DNA of 46,783 nt from Ruminococcaceae bacterium UBA3753 (GTDB lineage: Bacteria > Bacillota > Clostridia > Oscillospirales > Acutalibacteraceae). The translations under genes were made by a program, and so were the position numbers. The stretch's first letter is position 1. Each line of letters begins with the position of its first letter. The notes beneath the pieces were generated by a model. The model was not told where the DNA came from. It ran no database searches and was given only the letters and a program-made list of their open reading frames with translations. The stretch is from NCBI GenBank assembly GCA_002372375.1, contig DFGJ01000034.1:1-46783 (forward strand), written 5' to 3'. Below are positions 18,946-27,040 of the stretch, in pieces.

Positions 18946-18951
18946 TGCACT

Positions 18952-19272
18952 ATTTTAATGCTCTTTCTTTGTTATATTTTTTATTAGCAACAGAATTTTC
19001 CGAAACTCTAACACTATAACATAATATCAGCTACATAGTAATATTATACATAGAAGCATCTAAAAAGAATACTTTTTCTATGAATTTAAAATAAACAGTT
19101 TCTCGACGCAGAAATTTTTTACAACTTAAATGTATAAAAACGGACACATCGCAAAAGACCACAAAAGCTATGCCCTCAAGCCACATTTTGCTGAGATTTT
19201 TTACTCACCTCACTGTACCATTCGTCAATAAATTTCTTATTCCTAAGAAAAAACATAAATACAGGAGCTAAG
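18952..19272. repeat. Second copy of the ~315-bp direct repeat
   Basis: Matches 18631-18945 closely, for example ttctttgttatattttttat, tagcaacagaattttccgaa and acacatcgcaaaagacca. It covers the 3' flank and last codons of the membrane-protein gene, so the repeat arose by duplicating that gene's end. Confidence 0.85.
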
Positions 19273-19789
19273 TTCATTCCAAAAAATACGTTCAATACTA
19301 TCAAAAGCTTAGACTTTTTACTAATCACAGAGTACACACTATATTGTGCTCTTAAAATGAGAATAAAAGCCACTATGTTAAAAAGAGAAGCACAACCTTG
19401 CAACTTGATTACCGCATCCCCATCTACTCCAAAAAAAGAGAAGCTCTGCACAATAATAGCAAACAAGGAAACTACATTTACGATCAAAGTATAAACTATA
19501 GCCTTTGTTCGTTTGCCATAAAAAGCCACTGAATTAATAATATACTGGTTCGCAAGTGGAACCCAAACCAAGTGAGACCTCTGTATTTTGAGTCTATCTG
19601 CTAATTTTTTTATGTAACAGAACCTAAAATATATAAAAACAACTAACAAACAGCAACAATCACTATAACAGCTACTGACGCATTAGCCTCTACATATTTT
19701 GACAGTCCTTGCAATAAAAAGCCACTCCAAGCGCGTCCAACGCTACTCTTTCCCGAAATCCCCAAGATAGCGTCCCAAACAGACGACAC
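19176..19789 (-). pseudogene. Frameshifted small membrane protein, paralog of the next gene
   Basis: The 5' part reads from a GTG at 19789 (GGGAAGG 7 bases upstream) as SSVWDAILGISGKSS ... LSKYVEANASVAVIVIVAV and then meets a stop. The 3' part (19649-19176) continues in another frame with YIKKLADRLKIQRSHLVWVP and ends LRNKKFIDEWYSEVSKKSQQ. The two halves line up with the intact paralog at 20029-20616 (SSVSDSILL, KSYAENNAAVFIF, LKKLADRLDLSHSWLAFVPL, RNNEFVE). One missing base near 19645 accounts for the break. An overlapping 61-codon frame at 19690-19875 is a shadow. The family resembles uncharacterised Firmicutes multi-pass proteins with a 'KxxADxL..SWLAxxPxxN' motif; function unknown. Confidence 0.65.
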
Positions 19790-20028
19790 AGGAAAACCTT
19801 CCCAATCGACAAGAACGGAATGACGACAACACTAACAATAAAAAATAAAACTCTCACATCAAAAATCATAAACAAATTAATTTAAGCAAAAACTAACTAC
19901 ATTTATATATTAACATAAAGTATTTTTCTTTTCAACCTTTTGCTACGAAAGCATTCACTTTATCTTAAGACAAAAAACTGGCGGCTAATAAAAAATTTTT
20001 AACCGCACTTTATATATAAAATTTAGAG

Positions 20029-20616
20029 TCATCTACCTCCATTACTTTCTACAAATTCATTATTCCTAACAGCAAACCCTAGAATTGGAGACAATCTTCC
20101 GAAAGTTATTATGTCAAAAATTATCATAAGTTTAGCTTTTTTGCTCAGCATAGAATAGAGCTTATAATTATAAAACATCTGTACACAAAGTATAGGCAGA
20201 TCATAAATAAATATACTAAAAACATCAGCGGATTTATATAATCCTGTAAATGAAAGGAAAGTTGAAACCAAAAAAAGTAAAGCGGTACACAAGCTTGAAC
20301 GAACTTTATCTTTATCGTTGTTGAATATAACAGGGCCTAGCAGACACTTATTTAAAAGAGGCACAAAAGCCAGCCACGAATGTGACAAATCCAGCCTATC
20401 AGCTAATTTTTTCAGCATAAAAGCTTCTAAGAAATACATAACAATAGCACAAGCCATAACACCGAAAATAAATACCGCTGCGTTATTTTCAGCATAACTT
20501 TTAAAATTCATTAAAGCTTTATATACAGCAGAATCACTAAATAAACAGATAATAATAGACCATGGCCGCGTTAACAGCAGTATTGAATCACTGACTGAAC
20601 TCCCTAGATTAGCCAT
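20029..20616 (-). CDS. Uncharacterised multi-pass membrane protein (KKLADRL family)
   Basis: 195 residues; the only intact member of a local family. GGAGG lies 7 bases before the ATG, and a TTGACA/TAAAAT promoter precedes it. Hydrophobic segments lie near residues 47-68, 103-125 and 128-150, plus a weaker one near 164-180. The charged motif LKKLADRLDLSHSWLAFVPLLNK follows the first clear helix. Paralogous sequence occupies the next 1.9 kb downstream in broken form. No catalytic motif is visible. Similar motifs occur in unnamed Firmicutes membrane proteins. Confidence 0.75.
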   Translation of the reverse strand: MANLGSSVSDSILLLTRPWSIIICLFSDSAVYKALMNFKSYAENNAAVFIFGVMACAIVMYFLEAFMLKKLADRLDLSHSWLAFVPLLNKCLLGPVIFNNDKDKVRSSLCTALLFLVSTFLSFTGLYKSADVFSIFIYDLPILCVQMFYNYKLYSMLSKKAKLMIIFDIITFGRLSPILGFAVRNNEFVESNGGR

Positions 20617-21213
20617 GCGATCGCCTCCTTAATTAAATATTTTATATTATTTTAATATTTTTTCAATACTTTGTCAATAGTTTTTTGCTTTTTAACCTAT
20701 ATTACTTTACATACGTTCTATTTGAAGTCTCCTCCAGACATTTTTGAAGATTTAAAAAGTAAGTAAATAAACTTAAGCAGTATTAGCGACACTAACAATA
20801 AAAAATAATGCAAAAATTGCGAAGTCACTTTTTTGAGCTACACTTGAACTTGTAAAGACAGACCTATATCGTAAACAACAGAAGAATTTTAAATTTATTT
20901 AGAAAAACTTAAAGTTAAAGTTTCCCGCTTCACAATTTTCAACAAAAACTTAGTGCTATTATTTATAGCCGGCTATAACCCATATAAGTCCGTCTATCTC
21001 CCACACCAATCGGCTTTACCGCTTCCCTGTTTTTAATTAAAATCCCTCATTATTTTCTAAACTCCCACCAGACGAACTCCAGCTCATCTACTTATTTTTA
21101 ATACTTTCAATAAAAACTATACTCACTCTTTGTTTGACATAAAAACAAATACTTTAAAGGCGTATCTTCACTTTTCTGACAATTAAATTAAAAGTCCTGA
21201 CAAAAAGATAAAT
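20617..21213. other. Gene-free stretch
   Basis: No gene seen beyond the promoter at 20649-20677. The phrase acactaacaataaaaaata near 20789 also occurs upstream of the frameshifted paralog near 19828, a small further trace of local duplication. Confidence 0.4.
20649..20677 (-). promoter_or_regulatory. Consensus promoter for the KKLADRL gene
   Basis: Minus strand: TTGACA (6 of 6), a 17-base spacer and TAAAAT (5 of 6), ending 32 bases before the ATG. Confidence 0.7.
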
Positions 21214-21417
21214 TTCACATCATGTCTTTTTTCTTTAAAATAAAGTACGAAATTATCATAAGTGTAAACGATAAAATCCATGGAAACCAAATCAATCCTG
21301 AAAGGTTCAATATCCAAACGAAAAAAACTAAGGAAACACCATCAGATATAAAAAATACAACCCTCAAAAACTAAATTTTTGCTCGTTTTAGAACTTACCA
21401 AAACCTGTACTATATTG
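21214..21417 (-). repeat. Decayed copy of the corA 3' end (distal)
   Basis: Begins with the same cacatcatgtcttttttctt as the end of the intact corA gene and continues with matching catgaaattatcataag-type sequence. Non-coding. It forms a ~203-base tandem unit with 21418-21620. Confidence 0.75.
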
Positions 21418-21620
21418 TCACGCCATGCTTTTTTCTTTAAAATAAAATGTAAAGCTATCGTAAATATAAACGACAAGATACGAGGAAACTAAAGCAATTC
21501 TAAAACGTTCAATATCCACACGGAAAAAACTTAAGGAAACAACGTCATATTTAAGAAATATAACCCGCAAAAAAACTAAAGTTTTATTCTTCTTAAAGCA
21601 TACCAAAACCTGTGCCGTAT
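21418..21620 (-). repeat. Decayed copy of the corA 3' end (proximal)
   Basis: On the minus strand it reads FFRVDIERFRIALVSSYLVV ... FYFKEKSMA, which aligns with the CorA C-terminus FYGMNTELPFADVPWFPWIL ... YFILKKKDMM. The GMN selectivity motif is destroyed. The copy lies directly after the intact gene's stop, in the same orientation. Confidence 0.75.
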
Positions 21621-21622
21621 TG

Positions 21623-22546
21623 TCACATCATGTCTTTTTTCTTCAAAATGAAGTACGAAATTATCATAAGTATAAACGATAAAATCCACGGAAACCAGGG
21701 GACATCCGCAAAAGGGAGCTCTGTATTCATTCCGTAAAAACCGGATATAACAGTAGGGACAGAAATTATCAAGGTGATAGATGCCAAGACTTTCATAACA
21801 ATATTCAAGTTGTTGGAAATAATAGATGCAAAAGCCTCCATAGTGCTTGAAAGAATGTTAATTTGAATAGTTGTCATTTCTATAGCCTGGCGTATTTCAA
21901 TCAATACATCTTCCAAAAGCTCCCTATCCTCGTCGTGGAGTCTTATAAGTCTCCCGCGCATAATCTTTTCTAAAGTGGACTCGTTAGCCTTAAGTGAAGA
22001 CGAAAAATAAACTAAAGACTTTTCTACCTCCAAAAATTGCATAAAGTCCTTGTTTTTCATGGATTTTCGCAGGTCATTTTCAACATTATCGCTAATTTTA
22101 TCTATCTGTTTTAAATATTGCAAATATTTAACTGCTGTTCTAAGAACTAAATTAAAAACAAATTGAGTCTTTGAGTTAGTGCTGATATTCTTTACAAGAC
22201 CACTCGCAACTTCTTCTACAACCATATTCTTTGTTAAAGAAATAGTAATCACGTGATTTTTAGTGATGATTATCCCCAGAGGCATAGTGCAATAAGTGAT
22301 GTCTTTTTCTTCTTTTCTTATAACAGGAACATCAATAATTATCAGCTCATTGCCACCTTCTGAATCTATATGCGAAGACTCTTCTGCATCGAGAGCGGCC
22401 CTCAGGAAGTCACTGTTTACCTCAAACTTATCTACCAAGTCTTTTGTTTCAGACTCCGTAGGGGCAACACAGCTTACCCAACATCCATCTTCACAATTCT
22501 CTAACTTTTTTAATTTCGTTCCAACAGACTTAAAATAAGTTATCAC
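21623..22546 (-). CDS. corA: CorA-family divalent cation transporter
   Basis: Likely Mg2+ (or Co2+/Ni2+) channel of the cytoplasmic membrane. From the GTG start the protein has 307 residues. The large N-terminal domain is soluble and acidic-helical (LVDKFEVNSDFLRAALDAEE, then a long coiled helix). The C-terminus has two membrane helices with the signature YGMNTELP between them and ends in KKKDMM. GTG at 22546 has AAGGGAGG 8 bases upstream; a frame-extending ATG 45 bases earlier would sit in the leader hairpin and is less likely. Two decayed copies of its 3' end follow it. It diverges from dacF. Confidence 0.93.
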   Translation of the reverse strand: MITYFKSVGTKLKKLENCEDGCWVSCVAPTESETKDLVDKFEVNSDFLRAALDAEESSHIDSEGGNELIIIDVPVIRKEEKDITYCTMPLGIIITKNHVITISLTKNMVVEEVASGLVKNISTNSKTQFVFNLVLRTAVKYLQYLKQIDKISDNVENDLRKSMKNKDFMQFLEVEKSLVYFSSSLKANESTLEKIMRGRLIRLHDEDRELLEDVLIEIRQAIEMTTIQINILSSTMEAFASIISNNLNIVMKVLASITLIISVPTVISGFYGMNTELPFADVPWFPWILSFILMIISYFILKKKDMM

Positions 22547-22693
22547 AAAACAAACCTCCCTTAGTCCAAGGGAGGCATTTGCTAAAAACATAAAGTAAGG
22601 CGATTTGCTCTACCCTCGGATAAATAACAAAACGAATCTGCAGGGTCCGGATTCACAGAATTACCTTCCTCATTGACTTCTTACCAAAATCAT
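22547..22693 (-). promoter_or_regulatory. Structured leader of corA with sequestered ribosome site
   Basis: About 147 bases lie between the likely transcription start and the GTG. At 22555-22575 a perfect 8-bp stem (CCTCCCTT / AAGGGAGG, 5-base loop) buries the Shine-Dalgarno sequence. Further upstream GAATC/GATTC can close a hairpin, and ACCCT can pair with AGGGT, which could alternatively engage the CCCTT of the first stem. This is the layout of a switch acting on translation. I could not match it to the M-box or any other riboswitch class I know. Confidence 0.55.
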
Positions 22694-22699
22694 ATCCAG

Positions 22700-22728
22700 A
22701 TTGTACCACAATGATTAAATTATGTAAA
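22700..22728 (-). promoter_or_regulatory. Promoter of corA
   Basis: Minus strand: TTTACA, a 17-base spacer and TACAAT with an extended TGG element. Confidence 0.7.
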
Positions 22729-22827
22729 CAAAAATTTTAAAAATAAAAAATGAGAATTTTATAACATTTTATCTTCATATAAATATAAGTATTTAAAAAG
22801 CAAAGCTACATCAAGAGGTCCAAAAAT

Positions 22828-23985
22828 ATGATTACCAGACTAAAGTCCATTTTTTTAATAACTCTTACTATACTAATTTTATGCAGAATAACTCCGAAAA
22901 GTGCATGTTCTATAGATATTTCAGCCGAATCTTATATACTTTACTGCCCTGAAAACAATGAAATACTGCTAGAAAAAAATGCACATAAAAAGTCTCTAAT
23001 AGCTAGCACCACTAAAATAATGACATCACTTATGGCGCTTGAAACAGCAAAAGTCAGAGATGAATGCATAACTATAACTGAACAAATGGTCAATGTAGAA
23101 GGATCTTCCATGGGTCTTAGACCAGGACAGGTCCTTCCACTTTCAAGTCTAGCAAAAGGTGCTTTGACTGTTTCCGGAAACGACGCCGCGAACTCAATAG
23201 CAATAAGTCTGGGAGGAAGCCTTGAAAACTTTGCCAGACTTATGAACATTAAAGCCAAAGAAATAAATATGAAGAACACAAATTTTGTTACTCCTTCCGG
23301 GCTCGATGCTAAAGATCACTACTCTACCGCGTACGACTTAGCCATCCTAGCTGCCAGAGCTATGGAAAATAAAGATTTTTTTGAAATAGTTTCAAGTTTA
23401 AAAACTGATGTAATTTATAAAAATCCGAATAAGAAAGTGCCGTTCTATAACGAAAACAAACTTTTAAAAAAATATGACGGATGCCTGGGCATAAAAACAG
23501 GATACACAAAAGCAGCCGGCAGATGCCTGGTCTCCTGCGCGCAAAGAGATAATCTTAGGCTTATAGCTGTAACCCTTAACGCACCCGATGACTGGAACGA
23601 TCACTCAAAGTTGTTTGACTACGGTTTCGATAATTTTAAAGTAATTTTACCCAAAAAAGAAGAATTAACTATACCATTAGTGGGCGGCTTAGAAGAAAAA
23701 ATCTCATTGGAGACTTCCGAACCCGTAAAAATAATAGTAAAAAAACACGAAAATCCGGAAATAAGCTTCACTATTAATACTCCTAAATTTGCTTACACTC
23801 CTGTAAATAAAAATAAAAAAATCGGGAACATAATTTACTGCACCAACAAAAAAATATATAAAGCTTATTCACTTTTTCCGACAAAAGAATACAAATCATT
23901 AAAACAAAAAAGTAAAATCATAGATAAAATAGGTAATTTTTTTAAGAATCTAGGTAAAAACATTTTTGGTAAAAAAAATAAATAA
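22828..23985 (+). CDS. dacF: Serine-type D-Ala-D-Ala carboxypeptidase (DacF-like, class A PBP5 family)
   Basis: Removes the terminal D-Ala from peptidoglycan stem peptides outside the cell. The 385 residues start with a signal peptide (about 1-28, hydrophobic ILITLTILILC-type core). The three active-site motifs are S60-T-T-K63, S116-G-N118 and K-T-G (about 215, in GIKTGYTKAAG). A C-terminal beta domain and a basic tail (KNLGKNIFGKKNK) follow, the latter perhaps membrane-associated. AAGAGG lies about 9 bases before the ATG. DacF proteins often act in sporulation; PBP5-type vegetative trimming is the alternative. Confidence 0.92.
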   Translation: MITRLKSIFLITLTILILCRITPKSACSIDISAESYILYCPENNEILLEKNAHKKSLIASTTKIMTSLMALETAKVRDECITITEQMVNVEGSSMGLRPGQVLPLSSLAKGALTVSGNDAANSIAISLGGSLENFARLMNIKAKEINMKNTNFVTPSGLDAKDHYSTAYDLAILAARAMENKDFFEIVSSLKTDVIYKNPNKKVPFYNENKLLKKYDGCLGIKTGYTKAAGRCLVSCAQRDNLRLIAVTLNAPDDWNDHSKLFDYGFDNFKVILPKKEELTIPLVGGLEEKISLETSEPVKIIVKKHENPEISFTINTPKFAYTPVNKNKKIGNIIYCTNKKIYKAYSLFPTKEYKSLKQKSKIIDKIGNFFKNLGKNIFGKKNK

Positions 23986-24032
23986 CCTTATCTTCAATTT
24001 TAGCTTAAACGTGGTATTATTATATCTAAAAA

Positions 24033-24639
24033 TGAGGAAAAAGTTTAGGTATTAGGAAAGTTTTTTAAAGTATAGTTTTTGTAAAGGGATGGAAACGCTA
24101 AGCTTTTGTTCGTTAGCGGTTAAGGAAGCATGATTAAAAACGTTTTCTTAAGGTGGATGGGCGTTCTTGTAGCAGGGGTTTTTGGTCGTATGTTGTCTGT
24201 TGTTGATCCAATGTTTTGCAACTTTTCATATTTATAAGAAAAAGCTTAGATTAAATTTTTAAACCCAGTTTTCAAAAAAGCAGAAGAGAGAACTGATTTT
24301 CTGTTTGCAATTGATTAAAAGGCGTGGTTGCAGTCGTTTCATAGCGTTAAGAAAGGCATCGTTTTTTAGCACAGGTTTTCGGTCAAATGGTGTCTGTTGT
24401 TAATTTAATTTAGCTAATTCAGCGATTTTTGTATTGATAAAAGAGGGAAAAGTTTAGGTAAGTTTTTTAAACCTAGCTTTCAGGAGGTGAAAAAAGTACT
24501 AAACCTTTGTTCTCAACTAATTGAAGGATCATGGTTGAAAGTGCTTCTTAATTTAGGGAAAACAGATGTTTCTGCAACAGTTTTTTAGTCAAATGGTGTT
24601 CATTGTTAATTTAATATTCGGTAATTTTCGTGTCTACAG
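24033..24639 (+). repeat. Three tandem degenerate ~200-bp units
   Basis: Units at about 24033-24235, 24236-24440 and 24441-24639 share an ordered set of phrases: gaaaaagtttaggta, agttttttaaa, a variable stretch, and a shared end ttttggtcaaatggtgtctgttgttaatttaat (given here only in outline). No unit has a lasting reading frame. Units 1 and 3 have a purine-rich start; unit 3 contains AGGAGGTG near 24481. They could be non-coding RNA genes, a decayed small-gene family or plain satellite. A TATTAT box lies near 24016. Between 24640 and 24806 I see only the upstream region of the next gene. Confidence 0.7.
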
Positions 24640-24806
24640 AGAAAAAACTTGTGTGTGGCTTTTTGGCCTCGTTTTGTGTCTGTATTTTACGTTTTTATGC
24701 ACTACCGTCCTAGAAAAAAGATACGTTGAAACTTTTTAGAAATAACAAGCCTTATTGGCTTTCAGTAAATATTTTTAGTTATCTAATTTATAAAAAAGAG
24801 GTCATT

Positions 24807-26041
24807 ATGAAACGTTTTTTTGTTAAGTCTAGCGCTTTTTTATTAATATCGGGTGTACTGTCTTCAAGTGCTGTTTTCGCTACTAGCCCGGACGACTCGT
24901 TAACAAAAAGTTAAATGAAGTGGGAAAATCCGAAACAAGTGCGTTGGATGATGGTAGCTCAACCGATACAACAAAAGCAAAAAATTCAAACGAAATGGAT
25001 GATTGCAAATTTACCGATACATCAAAGACTGAAACGCAGACATACAACAATGACAGCGCTACTTCCGAAAGGAAAAAATCTTCTGATAACTTTTATGAAG
25101 ATTATTCACGTGGAAAATTGCAGAAAGAACCTGAAGGAAATAATGACGAGAATTCAGAAGTAAGGTCTGTAGACTCACGGAGTAAAAAGCTGCTCGAACA
25201 ACTTTTACGTAGCGAGCTGCTCGAACAACTATTAGCTAGACCGCAAGCTTTCGCGGTTCTTCTGTTCTTTGCTTACTGTCTCACCATCAAACCAATAAAA
25301 TTCATATGGTTACGCAATCCAGTTAGGAGAGCTCTACTTGAAAAGATTAATATGGATATTGAGTCAAATCAAAAATTGAAAGACTCTTTAGAAGAGAAAG
25401 CAAACTGGATTAGTAAAGAAACAGAAGATGTGAAGGAAGAGCTAAGGGAAGTGGAAGCAGAATTCAACAGAAAGGATAAGTTTATAAAAAATAATGAAGT
25501 TAATTGGAAGGAGTACGATAAAAGAGCACTAAAAGCTTTTGGAAGCGTAACAAGTTTTCTAAGTAATTATAAAAATAAATTTGCTAACAGCATAGAAAAA
25601 CTTATAGAAGATGAGAATTTAGCTTTCAAGGAAGAAAGTGGTATATACGAGGAGAGCATGCCTAAAGAGAAGGCTGATGAACTTTTTAACAGCAGATGCG
25701 AAAAATTGGAAAATAGAAGAAATGTGCGTACTGACTTAGTAGAAAAATTTTCAAAGGAGGTTGAAGATATGAGATTAGGCTTCAAAGCATTAAAAGATTC
25801 TGTAGCCAGGTTTCTGAATCTAGTTAAGTTGGACATAAAGAATTTAAAAAATAGGAAAGACAGATTGAAAAGTAAGCTAGAGAATGTTTCGCAAAAAGCA
25901 AAACGCAAGTTGACGAAAGTACAAAATGAAATTAGCATAGTTTCGCACAAAATAAGGGAACAAGAAAATAAAAGAAGAGAAATAGAGCGGCGCTCCGTTT
26001 GCAGAGATTTTTGTACTTACCTAATTCATCAGCAGGCTTAA
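24807..26041 (+). CDS. Secreted/membrane coiled-coil protein with homopolymer frame break after the signal peptide
   Basis: The ATG at 24807 follows AGAGG and encodes a signal peptide starting MKRFFVKSSAF and ending SSAVFATS. The frame then stops at 24912. From the A5 tract at 24905-24909 the next frame runs open for over 370 codons to 26041; one extra A gives a continuous SLTKKLNEVGKSE. The body has an acidic Ser/Thr-rich region, two similar LLEQLL phrases, a hydrophobic segment AFAVLLFFAYCLTI (about residue 145 of the joined product) and a long charged coiled coil to the end, finishing CRDFCTYLIHQQA. If the tract is never restored, GTG at 24920 would make a protein without export signal. 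Family not recognised. It converges on a second gene with the same defect. Confidence 0.75.
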
Positions 26042-26117
26042 CAGTTAATTTTTAACTGTTAGTAGACTTTAGTAAAGAAAGACAAAGCAGGGGTAAAGTT
26101 CACTTTCCCCCTGCTTT
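26041..26117. terminator. Two hairpins between convergent genes (likely bidirectional terminator)
   Basis: ACAGTTAA/TTAACTGT (26041-26059) is a perfect 8-bp stem. AAAGCAGGGG ... CCCCTGCTTT (26084-26117), with an inner AAAG/CTTT, forms a long stem with one mismatch. The second suits termination from both sides. Confidence 0.7.
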
Positions 26118-26125
26118 ACTACTAG

Positions 26126-26628
26126 TTATGCACTTTTACTTGTTGCTATTTCCAAAAGTGTGTTGTTATACAACCTTAACAGCTTATCGCTATACATCTT
26201 TAATTCCCGTTTCAATCTATCATACTGAGGTGACATAGGGTTCAAACGTATTTTATTTAATTTTTCTATTACTTCATCTAATTTATTCTGAGCATCAGTA
26301 AATAAATATTTCTCTTCTTCACAAAAACCCTCTCTCTCGCTTACTGATTCTTTAGCCAATCTTTCAACCACATTATGCATAATCCGTCTTGGATCTGACG
26401 TCTGTACTTCAAATGCAAAATCATCGTCATCAACGGGTGTATCTGCAAAATTCCTTATTTCCTTTTTTCTACCTTTCCATTCATCCTTTCCACAACCAAA
26501 TAGCTTTCCTACAACAGTTTTTACCGCGTTTTCGCCCCCCAAAAAGCATTCGTTGCTACACCTTGCGAAAATACGCTCCCAAGTACAGCAGACGTCGCTA
26601 AAAATGCCCTAACCTTAAAATGTTTCAT
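26126..26628 (-). CDS. Small secreted helical protein with homopolymer frame break after the signal peptide
   Basis: The ATG at 26628 follows AGAGGG and encodes a signal peptide beginning MKHFKVRAFLATSAVLG and ending VATNAFWG. That frame stops after 36 codons. The body is open in another frame down to 26126: GGENAVKTVVGKLFGCG, an acidic DTPVDDDD stretch, then helical segments ending LLRLYNNTLLEIATSKSA. The break lies in a run of six G and five T (C6-A5 on the plus strand, 26535-26545); one extra base gives a continuous product of about 167 residues. Without it, a TTG at 26542 would start a cytoplasmic form. Family not recognised. It has its own promoter. Confidence 0.7.
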
Positions 26629-26678
26629 ATAAAAAAACCCTCTAAAAAAATTTATACACTTAAACTGTGTATATGTAT

Positions 26679-26707
26679 ATTATAAAGTATTTAATTCTTA
26701 AAGACAA
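26679..26707 (-). promoter_or_regulatory. Promoter for the small secreted helical protein
   Basis: Minus strand: TTGTCT, a 17-base spacer and TATAAT, 50 bases before the ATG at 26628. Confidence 0.6.
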
Positions 26708-26915
26708 GATATTGTAACAATAATTATTAATTTTGTAGATACCAAAAAACTTTATCTTTGTGAGAGTTCAATTTTCCGTAGAATCGACATTTTTTCTTAA
26801 AAATATCATTTAATTAGTAAATACATTACTGACAAACCTATAAATCTTGCTAATCGTTTCGTTCTTTACTTTCGTTACCCACTTTTAATTGATTCGTAAT
26901 TTAATCAAATATTTG

Positions 26916-26944
26916 TTGCGATTTTTTTTGAAAGATGTTAACAT
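26916..26944 (+). promoter_or_regulatory. Possible promoter of rpsB
   Basis: TTGCGA, a 17-base spacer and TAACAT with an extended TGT element. Confidence 0.5.
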
Positions 26945-27040
26945 ACGAAAGTCTTGTTGTTCGTAATTCGCATGTTGGGATTCACTTGGTGCTACTTTAA
27001 TCTTGCCCAGCAGAGGAAAAACCAAGGAAGGTGTATTTTT

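Larger units (their letters stand above)
26629..27040. other. Divergent promoter region before rpsB
   Basis: Holds the minus-strand promoter at 26679-26707 and the rpsB promoter at 26916-26944. The ~90-base rpsB leader could fold, but I saw no clear known element. Confidence 0.4.

Noticed and set aside
19690..19875. 61-codon frame on the minus strand
   Set aside because: It overlaps the better-supported frame of the frameshifted membrane gene (GTG at 19789), which matches the paralog's N-terminus.
22544..22591. ATG start for CorA at 22591
   Set aside because: It would translate through the hairpin and Shine-Dalgarno sequence; the GTG at 22546 has ideal spacing and fits the family N-terminus.
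22546..22693. M-box, cobalamin, SAM or T-box element in the corA leader
   Set aside because: Short resemblances (AATCCGG, CTGCAG, GAGGGT) occur but the conserved cores of those classes are not present in order.
24033..24639. CRISPR array
   Set aside because: The units are ~200 bases and degenerate throughout; there are no short identical repeats with unique spacers and no cas genes.
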